Below, in pieces: positions 17,792 through 25,205 of a DNA stretch of 49,882 nt; positions within the stretch are counted from its first letter, which is position 1; the number at the start of each line of letters is the position of its first letter. Position numbers and translations under genes: made by a program. Source of the DNA: Deltaproteobacteria bacterium (GTDB lineage: Bacteria > Desulfobacterota > Syntrophobacteria > Syntrophobacterales > Syntrophobacteraceae); the NCBI GenBank assembly GCA_021813685.1, contig JAKAJS010000146.1, forward strand, positions 1-49,882, in the 5' to 3' direction. The notes below the pieces were generated by a model. It saw only the letters and a program-made list of their open reading frames with translations, did no database searches and was not told the origin of the DNA.

Positions 17792-17859
17792 TCCGGCCCC
17801 GCCGCCAAAGGCAGCGGAGCTCACGGCTTGGCTACCCGGCTGCGGCGACACGCCGCCGA
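17757..17859. repeat. MITE-like repeat, copy 2, inside the end of the kinase gene
   Basis: Aligns with copy 1 over GCCTGGCCCCTCCGCATGGC, ATAATCC, CCCCGCCGCCAAAGGCAGCG and the right end GGCTGCGGCGACACGCCGCC. Its left part is read as the last codons of the PfkB kinase. Its right end touches the stop of the glutaredoxin-like gene. Confidence 0.75.
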
Positions 17860-18108
17860 TCAGTCGGGTTCTGAACGTGTCGTTTCCTCCAACCGCTTTC
17901 TATCCAGTCCGCATACTATCCGGTCGCCGATCTCGATCACGGGCGCCGCGCATGCTCCACGGGTGGCTTCCAGCATGTGTCTGCGAGCCTTCTGGTCAGA
18001 GTCGATATCATATATTTTAAAGGCTATCCCCCTGCTCGACAGATAATCCTTGATCTGCTCCGTGTCGGGAGATGCGGGAAATACGTACACATTGGCCTCT
18101 TTTTTCAT
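17860..18108 (-). CDS. Glutaredoxin-fold protein lacking the active-site cysteines
   Basis: An 82-residue protein with the glutaredoxin pattern: MKKEANVYVFP strand, helix IKDYLSSRG, DIDSDQKARRHMLEATRG, the cis-proline strand APVIEIGDRIVCGLDR and the final helix. Where glutaredoxins have CPxC this protein has SPDT, so both redox cysteines are missing. Remaining cysteines are elsewhere (GACAAP and RIVCG). No in-frame TGA replaces them, so this is not a selenoprotein read short. A loss of oxidoreductase activity and a binding or scaffold role are inferred. It resembles the small glutaredoxin-like (UXX-star) proteins of anaerobes. AAGGAGATACA lies before the ATG. Confidence 0.8.
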   Translation of the reverse strand: MKKEANVYVFPASPDTEQIKDYLSSRGIAFKIYDIDSDQKARRHMLEATRGACAAPVIEIGDRIVCGLDRKRLEETTRSEPD

Positions 18109-18267
18109 TGTATCTCCTTGTCGTTACAACAGCCGTTTACCTGGCCGGGGCTGAGGGCTTTCGCATCATGAATAGAGTGTAATTTTAGCTCTTTATCGTA
18201 CGTTGTGCAGTCTCTATTTCATACATATCATGATTAGAGATCCGAAAATAACGAGAAGGAGACAACG

Positions 18268-19128
18268 ATGGAGTCAATTTTGGTAACAGGCGCCTCCGGG
18301 AAGTTGGGAAAGGCAGTCGTCGGGGCGCTTTTGGAAAAAGGGTTCAACGTCAGGGCCGCTACCAGAAATACGGCGGGCATCAAATGGTCGGACCGGTTGA
18401 GGCCCGTGCTCTTCGACTACGAAGATTCGAGCCTGTACGGAGCCGCGCTCGACAACATCTCGAACGTTTTTCTGGTCGCTCCGCCCCTGGATTTTGAGGC
18501 GCCGGCAAAATTGATGCCTTTTATCGACAGGGCGAGGGATGCGGGAGTCCGCTATATAGTGTTCAATTCGGCGATGCGGGCCGATTTAGACGAAAGAAAC
18601 CCGCTGCGTATCATCGAGCGGCATCTTATGAAATCAGGCCTCGATTACACGATATTGCGGCCCAATTTTTTCATGGAAAATTTTTCAGCCGGGTGGCTGG
18701 CGCCGATGGTTTCAGCCGGAAGGTTACGGGTGCCGGCGGACGAGGCCAAAACCAGCTTCATTTCCGTAGAAGACATAGCCCGGGTGGCCGCAGTCTGCTT
18801 CGAGGAAAAGCGTTACGGGGAAGATTGCAGCCTCACGGGCCCCGAAGCGTTGAGCTACGGCGAGGCGGCTCGGGTACTCTCCGAGGTTTGCGGTCGGAGG
18901 GTCGCCTACATCCCCATGACGGAAGCCGAAATGGAGCAGGATGCCCGGCGGCAGGGAATGCCCGAGAGCGCAATACGCTACATGGTTGAGCTTTTCGCCA
19001 TGGTGCGCAGGGGATTTATGGCCGATACGACCGGCGTCGTCGCCGAAGTCACGAGAAAATCCCCCCTGTCGTTCAGGGAATTTGCAGAGAAGAACGCCAT
19101 GACCTGCGGCATCCGCAAAGCCGCCTGA
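18268..19128 (+). CDS. NmrA-like NAD(P)H-binding SDR protein
   Basis: A 286-residue atypical short-chain dehydrogenase. A Rossmann nucleotide-binding motif is at the N-terminus (ILVTGASGKLGKAVV, the GxxGxxG pattern), followed by VRAATRN after strand 2. FNSAMRADLDERNPL and LDYTILRPNFFMEN are typical of NmrA/quinone-oxidoreductase-2/azoreductase relatives, which lack the classical YxxxK catalytic pair. It may therefore be a reductase or a redox-sensing regulator; the substrate is unknown. A good site (GAGAAGGAGACAACG) precedes the ATG. It is divergent from the glutaredoxin-like gene with 159 bases between. Confidence 0.9.
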   Translation: MESILVTGASGKLGKAVVGALLEKGFNVRAATRNTAGIKWSDRLRPVLFDYEDSSLYGAALDNISNVFLVAPPLDFEAPAKLMPFIDRARDAGVRYIVFNSAMRADLDERNPLRIIERHLMKSGLDYTILRPNFFMENFSAGWLAPMVSAGRLRVPADEAKTSFISVEDIARVAAVCFEEKRYGEDCSLTGPEALSYGEAARVLSEVCGRRVAYIPMTEAEMEQDARRQGMPESAIRYMVELFAMVRRGFMADTTGVVAEVTRKSPLSFREFAEKNAMTCGIRKAA

Positions 19129-19213
19129 TGCATACCGGGAGTAGTGCCTGCTTGAGACTGCGGATTTTTACGGCATCGATCCGGAAACCCTGGCCGCCTC
19201 TGTGGGCTTCGAA

Positions 19214-19255
19214 CCCAAGTCCCCCTTTGAAAAGGGGGACTTGGGGGGATTTTGA
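19214..19255. repeat. C-run palindromic intergenic repeat, copy 2
   Basis: CCCAAGTCCCCCTTT (19214-19228) pairs perfectly with AAAGGGGGACTTGGG (19231-19245), followed by GGGATTTT. On the reverse strand it reads AAAATCCCCCC like copy 1 at 3514. It lies in the 389-base gap 19129-19517, where no convincing gene was found. Confidence 0.8.
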
Positions 19256-19517
19256 AAGTAAATCAGCTATATATCCGCTAAACTCCGACGAAAGAGAACC
19301 TATCCAATTCGCGCCGGAGTGCGGTTTCCGGATGAATAATTATGTCTTTCCAGTGAGGATATTTTTGCCAATTTGCATTCCCGTTCTCTCCTGCGCCTGT
19401 ATAGTGGAGGCTCGGGATCGATCCGCAGCGAACCCCGAATTTTTTTATAAATTGGAAACGAACAGTTGAACGCTGCCTCCACTTCCCGCTTCTTTTCCTG
19501 GCAGGAGAGCGAAATAA

Positions 19518-19919
19518 ATGCCAAAGGCGGTCAAATACATCCTGATTGCGACCTTTTCCCTGATAACGACCTGCTGTGCAGGGAACCGGCAGGCACACCA
19601 TGAGATTTCTCCCGAAGTGCGGATGCCCGAATACATTCTGCACCGGATCCTTCCGGGAGAAACCCTGGCCAGTATAGCCGCGTGGTATACGGGGCAGGAG
19701 GGCGAGTGGCGGGAACTGGCCAAATGCAACCCGAGCCTCGATCCGCGGCGCCTCAAACCGGGAAACCTGGTTAAAATCCCCCTGAGGATCGCCACGCGAC
19801 ACACAACTCCGCCGTCTCATTCCACTGCATTGAGAAAACGCAGGATAACACCCGTGAGGGCAGACCATTCGAAAGAAATCCCACCGGCATTACCCTGCGA
19901 GGTTTTCGGGCCAAGGTAA
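19518..19919 (+). CDS. LysM-domain exported protein
   Basis: A 133-residue exported protein. The N-terminal signal is hydrophobic (YILIATFSLITTCCAG) and ends in two cysteines; it may be a lipoprotein, but the residue before either Cys is not a standard lipobox residue. One LysM peptidoglycan-binding domain covers about residues 38-90 (YILHRILPGETLASIAAWYT, then LKPGNLVKIPL). A Pro/Arg-rich tail follows. It is convergent with the kinase cluster; the short gap 19920-19952 has a small ACCTC-CGGT-GAGGT hairpin. A cell-envelope location is inferred. Confidence 0.85.
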   Translation: MPKAVKYILIATFSLITTCCAGNRQAHHEISPEVRMPEYILHRILPGETLASIAAWYTGQEGEWRELAKCNPSLDPRRLKPGNLVKIPLRIATRHTTPPSHSTALRKRRITPVRADHSKEIPPALPCEVFGPR

Positions 19920-19952
19920 AAGGCCTCTTCCCCGACCTCCGGTGAGGTGGAG

Positions 19953-21566
19953 CTACCCCGCTCCAGGCCAGGAGACGCGGATGACTGTGCCCTGATTGTG
20001 GGAGGAACCAAGCGAAAAACTGCCTCCCGAGAGTTCGGCCCTCTCTCGCATGCCGACGAGTCCCAATCCACCAGAAGAGCCCTTCCTTTTGGAAACGGCG
20101 GCTGCATTGAACCCCTCGCCGTTGTCCCGGACGAGCAGCTCGATCTTTCCACTCCGGTTGGTGAGAGAGACTTCCACACGGTCGGCTTTGCTGTGTTTGG
20201 CGATATTGTTCAAGGCCTCCTGGAAGATCCTGAAAACCACGATCTTGAGCGACTCGGGGATATCGGATTCTTTGCAGTCCATTCGCTGCTCGATCCGCAT
20301 TTGAGGACACACCGACTTCAACCGGCCGCACACCCAGTTAATGGTTGGCAATAAGCCCGTGTCGTCAAGAAGGGAGGGGCGCAGGTCGGACATGATTCTT
20401 CTGGCGTCGTCGAGCGCGCTCTGCGCAGCCGACACGAGCGGCTCGAGAGATTGGACTGCGAGCGTTCCTTCCCGCAGCCTGTCGATGCTCAATTCCAAGC
20501 CCAGTTTTATGGCGCTGAGGCTTGAACCAATGCTGTCGTGCACCTCCAGTGCAATTTTTTTCCTTTCCTCTTCCTGTGCCTGCAATAACCGGGAGGACAA
20601 AACTCTAAGTCTTTTCTCAGACCGTTCCAGGGCCTCGCCCATCTGCACGCGGCGTATGGCCGACCCGAGGACCATTCCCACATTTTCCAGCAAATTAACG
20701 ATTTCGAGGGGTAATTTGAATTTTTCACAGTCGGCCACGTGGATCAGGCCCATGATTTGGCCCTTAACCCACACGGGGGTAAGCGCAACGGATTTATACC
20801 CCATCTTGTGGCAGTGAAGGCACACAGGCCCTGTCGTTTTCTCTTTCATCCCGGCGAAAAACCGGTCTGCATCGTTGGTATAAAACGAGCCGCCGTGGCT
20901 TATACAGTGAAGCTGGTGATCGACGGTCCCGGTTAGAACCTGGACGCACATCCCGGGAAGGGAGCGGTGGGAAGGATTTGTTGGAAATTCGTCGAAAGAG
21001 CCCACACAAGCGAGCAAAGCTAGATTGCCTTCGTTATCAGGAATTCGAATTCCCGCAAAACCGCAGCCGGATATATTTTGGATTTCGCTTGTGAACTCGT
21101 CCAACAGCGGGCGCATCGCGGTGTGACGGTTGGCAATCTCAAGGAAGCTGTGCGAGGCACGCAAGCTGCGCTCGGCCCACATGCGCTCCTTCTTTCTCCT
21201 GATTTCTCTATCGATAGCGGCCGGGAGCAGCATGAAAAACTCGGGACTCTTGACGATATAGTCGGAAGCCCCCGCTTTCATCGCCTGGACCGCTATCCGC
21301 TCATCCCCCTGCCCGGTGATCATGATGACGGGCGCCTCATTGCGCGCCCCCCGCATATGGTTTAAAAATTCGATCCCGTTCATGCCCGGCATCCGGTAAT
21401 CCACCAGAATGATGTCCGGGCGGATTTGGTCAAGGCTTTCGAGAAACCCGCCGGCATCCTGGAAGTGGTATATCCGGGCTTCCGGAAGGTCTTTGACGAT
21501 GGCTCGGCGGATAAGCTGGAAATGAGCTTCTTCGTCCTCAATGATAACGAGCTTGAGAGTAGCCAT
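19953..21566 (-). CDS. Receiver-GAF-histidine kinase (NarL/HisKA_3 type)
   Basis: A 537-residue soluble hybrid kinase with its receiver at the N-terminus. Receiver about residues 4-120 (IIEDEE, phospho-Asp in IILVDYRMPGMNG, Lys in YIVKSPEF). GAF-like domain about 140-305 with a striking Cys/His string (LHCISHGGSF, then PVCLHCHKMGYKSVALTPV), possibly a metal or redox site. HisKA_3 box ERKKIALEVHDSIGSSLSAI with the His acceptor, and a HATPase with EALNNIAKHS, DNGEGF and GMRERAEL. ATG 21566 has AGGTGTTAGGC upstream; an in-frame start at 21581 adds five residues. It is last in a three-gene minus-strand operon after a kinase and a receiver protein, with no DNA-binding output gene. Confidence 0.9.
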   Translation of the reverse strand: MATLKLVIIEDEEAHFQLIRRAIVKDLPEARIYHFQDAGGFLESLDQIRPDIILVDYRMPGMNGIEFLNHMRGARNEAPVIMITGQGDERIAVQAMKAGASDYIVKSPEFFMLLPAAIDREIRRKKERMWAERSLRASHSFLEIANRHTAMRPLLDEFTSEIQNISGCGFAGIRIPDNEGNLALLACVGSFDEFPTNPSHRSLPGMCVQVLTGTVDHQLHCISHGGSFYTNDADRFFAGMKEKTTGPVCLHCHKMGYKSVALTPVWVKGQIMGLIHVADCEKFKLPLEIVNLLENVGMVLGSAIRRVQMGEALERSEKRLRVLSSRLLQAQEEERKKIALEVHDSIGSSLSAIKLGLELSIDRLREGTLAVQSLEPLVSAAQSALDDARRIMSDLRPSLLDDTGLLPTINWVCGRLKSVCPQMRIEQRMDCKESDIPESLKIVVFRIFQEALNNIAKHSKADRVEVSLTNRSGKIELLVRDNGEGFNAAAVSKRKGSSGGLGLVGMRERAELSGGSFSLGSSHNQGTVIRVSWPGAG

Positions 21567-21587
21567 GCCTAACACCTGCAATTCGGA

Positions 21588-22037
21588 CTATTCATTCACC
21601 ACAGGGGGTTCATTTGTTTCCATCCAATAAGCATTGACCTGCATTACCTTCGCTTCAAATTCCTTGAATCCAACCGGTTTGGTCAAATAGCTGTTTGCAT
21701 AATTGAGATAAGAACTCGCTATATCTTCTTCTCGTTTTGAGGTGGTAAGCATTATGACGGGTACTTTCTTCAAATGCGGGTCGTTCTTAATCTGTTTGAG
21801 CACTTCTATTCCGTCTATGCCGGGGAGCTTTATATCCAGGAGGATCAGGCCGGGAGTGGGAAATTGAGAAGGCTCCGCGTACTTGCCCCTGGTAAACAGG
21901 TAATCCAGGGCCTCTTCCCCATCTCTTACTATATCGATCCGATTCGTGTGTCCCGCTTTTCGGATTGCCCGCTCGGTAAGAGCGGCGTGCGCCTCCTCGT
22001 CTTCGACTATCAATATGTTGTAGGGCTCCAAGTCCAT
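21588..22037 (-). CDS. Single-domain response regulator (Rcp1/CheY-like)
   Basis: About 149 residues, one receiver domain and a short tail, no DNA-binding part. The acidic pocket is VEDEEAH, the phospho-Asp is in LILLDIKLPGIDGIEVLKQI, and the conserved Thr and Lys are in MLTTSKR and YLTKPV. This form is typical of receivers serving phytochrome-like or bacteriophytochrome kinases as shuttle or connector. The ATG at 22037 has AGGAATCC upstream; a longer reading to 22118 runs into the preceding kinase. It sits 14 bases after that kinase and 21 bases before the hybrid kinase, so it probably carries phosphate between them. Confidence 0.92.
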   Translation of the reverse strand: MDLEPYNILIVEDEEAHAALTERAIRKAGHTNRIDIVRDGEEALDYLFTRGKYAEPSQFPTPGLILLDIKLPGIDGIEVLKQIKNDPHLKKVPVIMLTTSKREEDIASSYLNYANSYLTKPVGFKEFEAKVMQVNAYWMETNEPPVVNE

Positions 22038-22051
22038 ATAGGGATTCCTTC

Positions 22052-23695
22052 TTAAAGGTTTTTTTCGCCGATAGTGAAAAAAAATGTCGTCCCCCGCCCG
22101 AGTTCGGAGTCCAGCCATATCCTGCCGCCATGATACTCGATTATCCGTTTTACGATCGCCAGGCCGACACCGGTTCCCTCCTTCTTTCCAGCCGACGGAA
22201 GACGTTCGAATATTCGGAAGATCTTTTCAAAAAACTTCTTCTCAATCCCGATTCCGTTATCGCGGACGAAAAATACGCATCGCTCGTTCTGCTTTTGCGT
22301 TCCGATTTCTATAAAGGGACTCTTGTTGTCCTCACCGATGTATTTGATTGCGTTGTTGATCAGGTTGTACATGACCTGCACCATTCTTTTTTTCTCACAG
22401 TACGCCGTGGGAAGGTTTTCCTGGACGCTTATCCTGATGCCGCGACTCTCGATATTGGGTCGAAGCGTTTCGATGGCCTCCTCCACGATTTCTCCGAAGG
22501 GGAGCGTAGTGCGTTTGGCAACCATGCGCCCGATCCGTGAAAGCTCGAGCAGATCGTCGATAAGCGCTTCCATTTTTCGCCCGGCCCCGCTCATGTAGTC
22601 CAGGTAGCTTTCGGCTTCCTTGGGAATTGCCGCCCCGAAATCCTCCCGTAAAGCACCGATGAAGCCCCCGATGGTGACGATTGGCGTTTTGAGATCATGC
22701 GAGATGGTGTAGACGAACGACTCGAGTTCCGTGTTTTTTTCGGAGAGCTCCGAGACGAGTTCTTTAAGCCTTTTTTCCTTTTCCTGCAAAACAGCCTCGA
22801 CCCGCTTCCGTTCGGAGATCTCAGCGAGCGCCAGGTCCCTGGAGATCCTGTATGCTTCCATGCGCTGCAGCAATTGATAGAAGAGCAGGGAAAGGATGGC
22901 TGAGAGAATGATTCCAAAAACCAGGACCCAAACCTCACGGGGAGCGTCGTCGGCATAAAGGGCGTGGTTGCCCGCCATCGTCAGCAGCCATTTCCTGTCG
23001 CCGATCGCAATCTCGCGCTTCGAAGAAATTCGGCTCGCCGGCAAGTCTTTCTTCCCATAATGAAAGATGCGCTGCCCGTTGTCGTCTATGTCTACGACGA
23101 AGTCTCCGATGAATTTGCCGGGCATGGCATAGTCGATCACGTCCTCGACGTTGAACTCGCCGCACATGTAGCCCTGAAGTTTTCCTTCACTTACCAACGG
23201 GAGAACTATCCGAAAACTCTTCCCCTCCGAGAAAAGGTCAAAACAAGGCGATACCTTGTGGCCGGGAACGTATGTGATCTTCTTTCCAAGCCTGTCTGCC
23301 TCCGCCTTCCGAGGGAAGACATAGCGAATCACTCCGTTCGTATCTGCCAGGAATATGCACGAAAAGCCGGGATAATTCTTGTAAATGAGCCTTGCAAAGT
23401 CCAAAAAACGCCTGTGGCTGAAATCGTGCTTTTCATCATCCACCCATCTGGCCGCCAGGAGTTCGAGGGTCGCTTCGCGGCTGCTCATGATGGAGCCGAT
23501 ACGGATTCCGGCAATTTCGGTCGAGCTTTGCACATGCCGGACAACCAGCTGGCGAAAATGATCGACTTGCACCCTCCACAAAGCAACCGTGACAGAAGCA
23601 AAAAATGCGAATACCAGTATAGGCGAGAGCTTTCTCAAAGCAGACCTCAATGCTCGTAACTCCACAGTTTTCACGTCGTTCAACTCGCAAAGCAA
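22052..23695 (-). CDS. Membrane sensor histidine kinase (HisKA type)
   Basis: A 547-residue kinase. Membrane helix 1 is about residues 24-42 (ILVFAFFASVTVALW), then a CHASE/Cache-like outside domain of some 200 residues, then membrane helix 2 about 258-280 (EVWVLVFGIILSAILSLLFY). A coiled coil leads to the H box FVYTISHDLKTPIVTIGG. The ATPase has MYNLINNAIKYIG, FFVRDNGIGIEKKFF and GTGVGLAIVKRIIEYHGG. The ligand is unknown. It heads the operon with the receiver at 21588 and the hybrid kinase at 19953. The start is uncertain: TTG 23695 is the longest, GTG 23674 is also possible, and neither has a clear ribosome site. Confidence 0.9.
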   Translation of the reverse strand: MLCELNDVKTVELRALRSALRKLSPILVFAFFASVTVALWRVQVDHFRQLVVRHVQSSTEIAGIRIGSIMSSREATLELLAARWVDDEKHDFSHRRFLDFARLIYKNYPGFSCIFLADTNGVIRYVFPRKAEADRLGKKITYVPGHKVSPCFDLFSEGKSFRIVLPLVSEGKLQGYMCGEFNVEDVIDYAMPGKFIGDFVVDIDDNGQRIFHYGKKDLPASRISSKREIAIGDRKWLLTMAGNHALYADDAPREVWVLVFGIILSAILSLLFYQLLQRMEAYRISRDLALAEISERKRVEAVLQEKEKRLKELVSELSEKNTELESFVYTISHDLKTPIVTIGGFIGALREDFGAAIPKEAESYLDYMSGAGRKMEALIDDLLELSRIGRMVAKRTTLPFGEIVEEAIETLRPNIESRGIRISVQENLPTAYCEKKRMVQVMYNLINNAIKYIGEDNKSPFIEIGTQKQNERCVFFVRDNGIGIEKKFFEKIFRIFERLPSAGKKEGTGVGLAIVKRIIEYHGGRIWLDSELGRGTTFFFTIGEKNL

Positions 23696-24207
23696 CTTGT
23701 GTGCCGGGCCATCCCTTCTCGATCCGCGTCAAATTCCGGCGGAGAAGAGGAGGCGCTGCTAGTAGAGCCCGGTATGAAAACAGCCGGTAAAGCGCTGTGC
23801 CATCAGGCTGAACCTTCGAAAAGGCCGGAGAGATCCATGCTTCTGTTCTCGCGAAAATGACACTGAAAAATTTTCGAGGCGAAATATTATGGTATCTCCA
23901 AAGGACACACCTGGAATATAATAGTGACAGGTTGTCCCGACTCACTCCATTTCGGCTCACGATTTTGGAAAAGTGGACCTTCCGGTGCATGTCCGGAATA
24001 TCGCGGCCTGGCCCGGTTTCCCGGCTACCTTGAACACGATGCGACCCGTCGGACCGGCTCGAGCTGATTTCATTTGGCATCTTTCTTGATCTATCAAGTC
24101 CGGGAAGAGGAAAATCGCTTCACGAGTCGCCCCGCAAAATCGAAATTGAGGCGCCTGCCTGCGGCGGCTCACGGCTGCGCCTGCATCTCGGGTGGGAAGG
24201 GGGTCAC
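23696..24207. other. Gene-free stretch between divergent kinase and DsrC fusion
   Basis: 512 bases hold the control region of two divergent genes. No convincing gene, RNA or terminator was recognised. A TTGGCATCTTTCTTGAT stretch near 24076-24092 resembles a sigma-54 site but lacks the invariant GC at -12, so it is not called. Confidence 0.4.
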
Positions 24208-24978
24208 ATGCAGACATTTGAGAGACACAACAAGGTCTACTTCCTTGACGAAGACGGTTTTCTACTCGACCAGGAGCAATGGGACGAGGATTTTGCCGAG
24301 GGCATGGCGCCGGCACTGGGAATTCCGGACGGTCTTACCCCCTCCCACTGGGACGTTTTGCGGTTCATTCGAGACGCCTGGCGGCAAACAGGCGTATGCC
24401 CCGTGGTGTATAAGACAGGCAGGGCAAAAGGGCTGAGCGTCAAAGACATGCAAAAGCTTTTCCCCTCCGGCTATCAGCGCGGGGCGTGCAAGCTTGCGGG
24501 TCTCTCGTTTATGAGTGCGGTCCTCAAACAGGCCGAGCTTCAATTCCGGCTGGAGGCCGGTAAGGCTGCCGGTTTGCCTCGCATGGATGCCGACGCGCGC
24601 GCCCCTTCGCATCCGACACAAAACGGTCCGGTAAAGCCGATTCCTCTCGCGGAAAGAGTCTATCGGGTAAATGTTCACGGCTTTCTAATCGATCCGGGCG
24701 AGTGGGATGAAGAATTTGCCGTCTTCAAGGCTTGCGAACTGCAAATGAGCGGGCCTCTCGGCGAAAAGCAGTGGCAGATCATCCGGTACATGCGCGCGGA
24801 ATATAAAAGGAGCGGTGAGATCCCCACCGTCTATGCGACCTGCGAGGCCGTCGGGATCGATCTGGAGGAACTCTCCCAACTTTTCCCCTCCGGCTATCAT
24901 CGCGGGGCCGTTAAGATCGCGGGCTTGAACCTTTCGACAGCAGGGCGTTCCGGCGCGCCGGCGCGCGCGCCCTCCTGA
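24208..24978 (+). CDS. Tandem DsrC/TusE-family fusion protein
   Basis: A 256-residue protein made of two DsrC-like domains joined by a Pro/Ala-rich linker (about residues 105-150). Both show the family layout: DEDGFLLDQEQWDEDFAEGM and DPGEWDEEFAVF at the start; HWDVLRFIRDAW and QWQIIRYMRAEY in the middle; LFPSGYQRGACKLAGLS and LFPSGYHRGAVKIAGLN at the end. In DsrC two cysteines on the C-terminal arm carry sulfur during sulfite reduction; TusE keeps only the last. Domain 1 has only the upstream one (GACK) and domain 2 has neither (GAVK). Simple sulfur shuttling is therefore unlikely and a regulatory or binding role is inferred. GGGAAGGGGG precedes the ATG. Sensor kinases flank it on both sides. 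Confidence 0.9.
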   Translation: MQTFERHNKVYFLDEDGFLLDQEQWDEDFAEGMAPALGIPDGLTPSHWDVLRFIRDAWRQTGVCPVVYKTGRAKGLSVKDMQKLFPSGYQRGACKLAGLSFMSAVLKQAELQFRLEAGKAAGLPRMDADARAPSHPTQNGPVKPIPLAERVYRVNVHGFLIDPGEWDEEFAVFKACELQMSGPLGEKQWQIIRYMRAEYKRSGEIPTVYATCEAVGIDLEELSQLFPSGYHRGAVKIAGLNLSTAGRSGAPARAPS

Positions 24979-25205
24979 ACCTGAGGGAACGATTCTGCAT
25001 TCCCAATTCGGGGAACTGCGCGGCCTGCCAATCCAATAGCTTTTCCCTCTCATTATACCGGCGATTTTTTATCGAAATGAGCACCGGCCCCTGTGCTAGT
25101 GTGCTTCTTATAAGTATCTAAAAAGCCTCTCAAGAGCGTGGGGACCAGGTCGCCCTGCCCCCGTTCTTTGCCTTGATGCACGAAAAGAATCGCAGGCGAA
25201 TCGGC

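Noticed and set aside
18060-18108. Possible selenocysteine in the glutaredoxin-like protein
   Set aside because: No in-frame TGA lies at the active-site position; the codons read SPDT.
24076-24092. Sigma-54-like site before the DsrC fusion
   Set aside because: The -12 dinucleotide is GA instead of the invariant GC.
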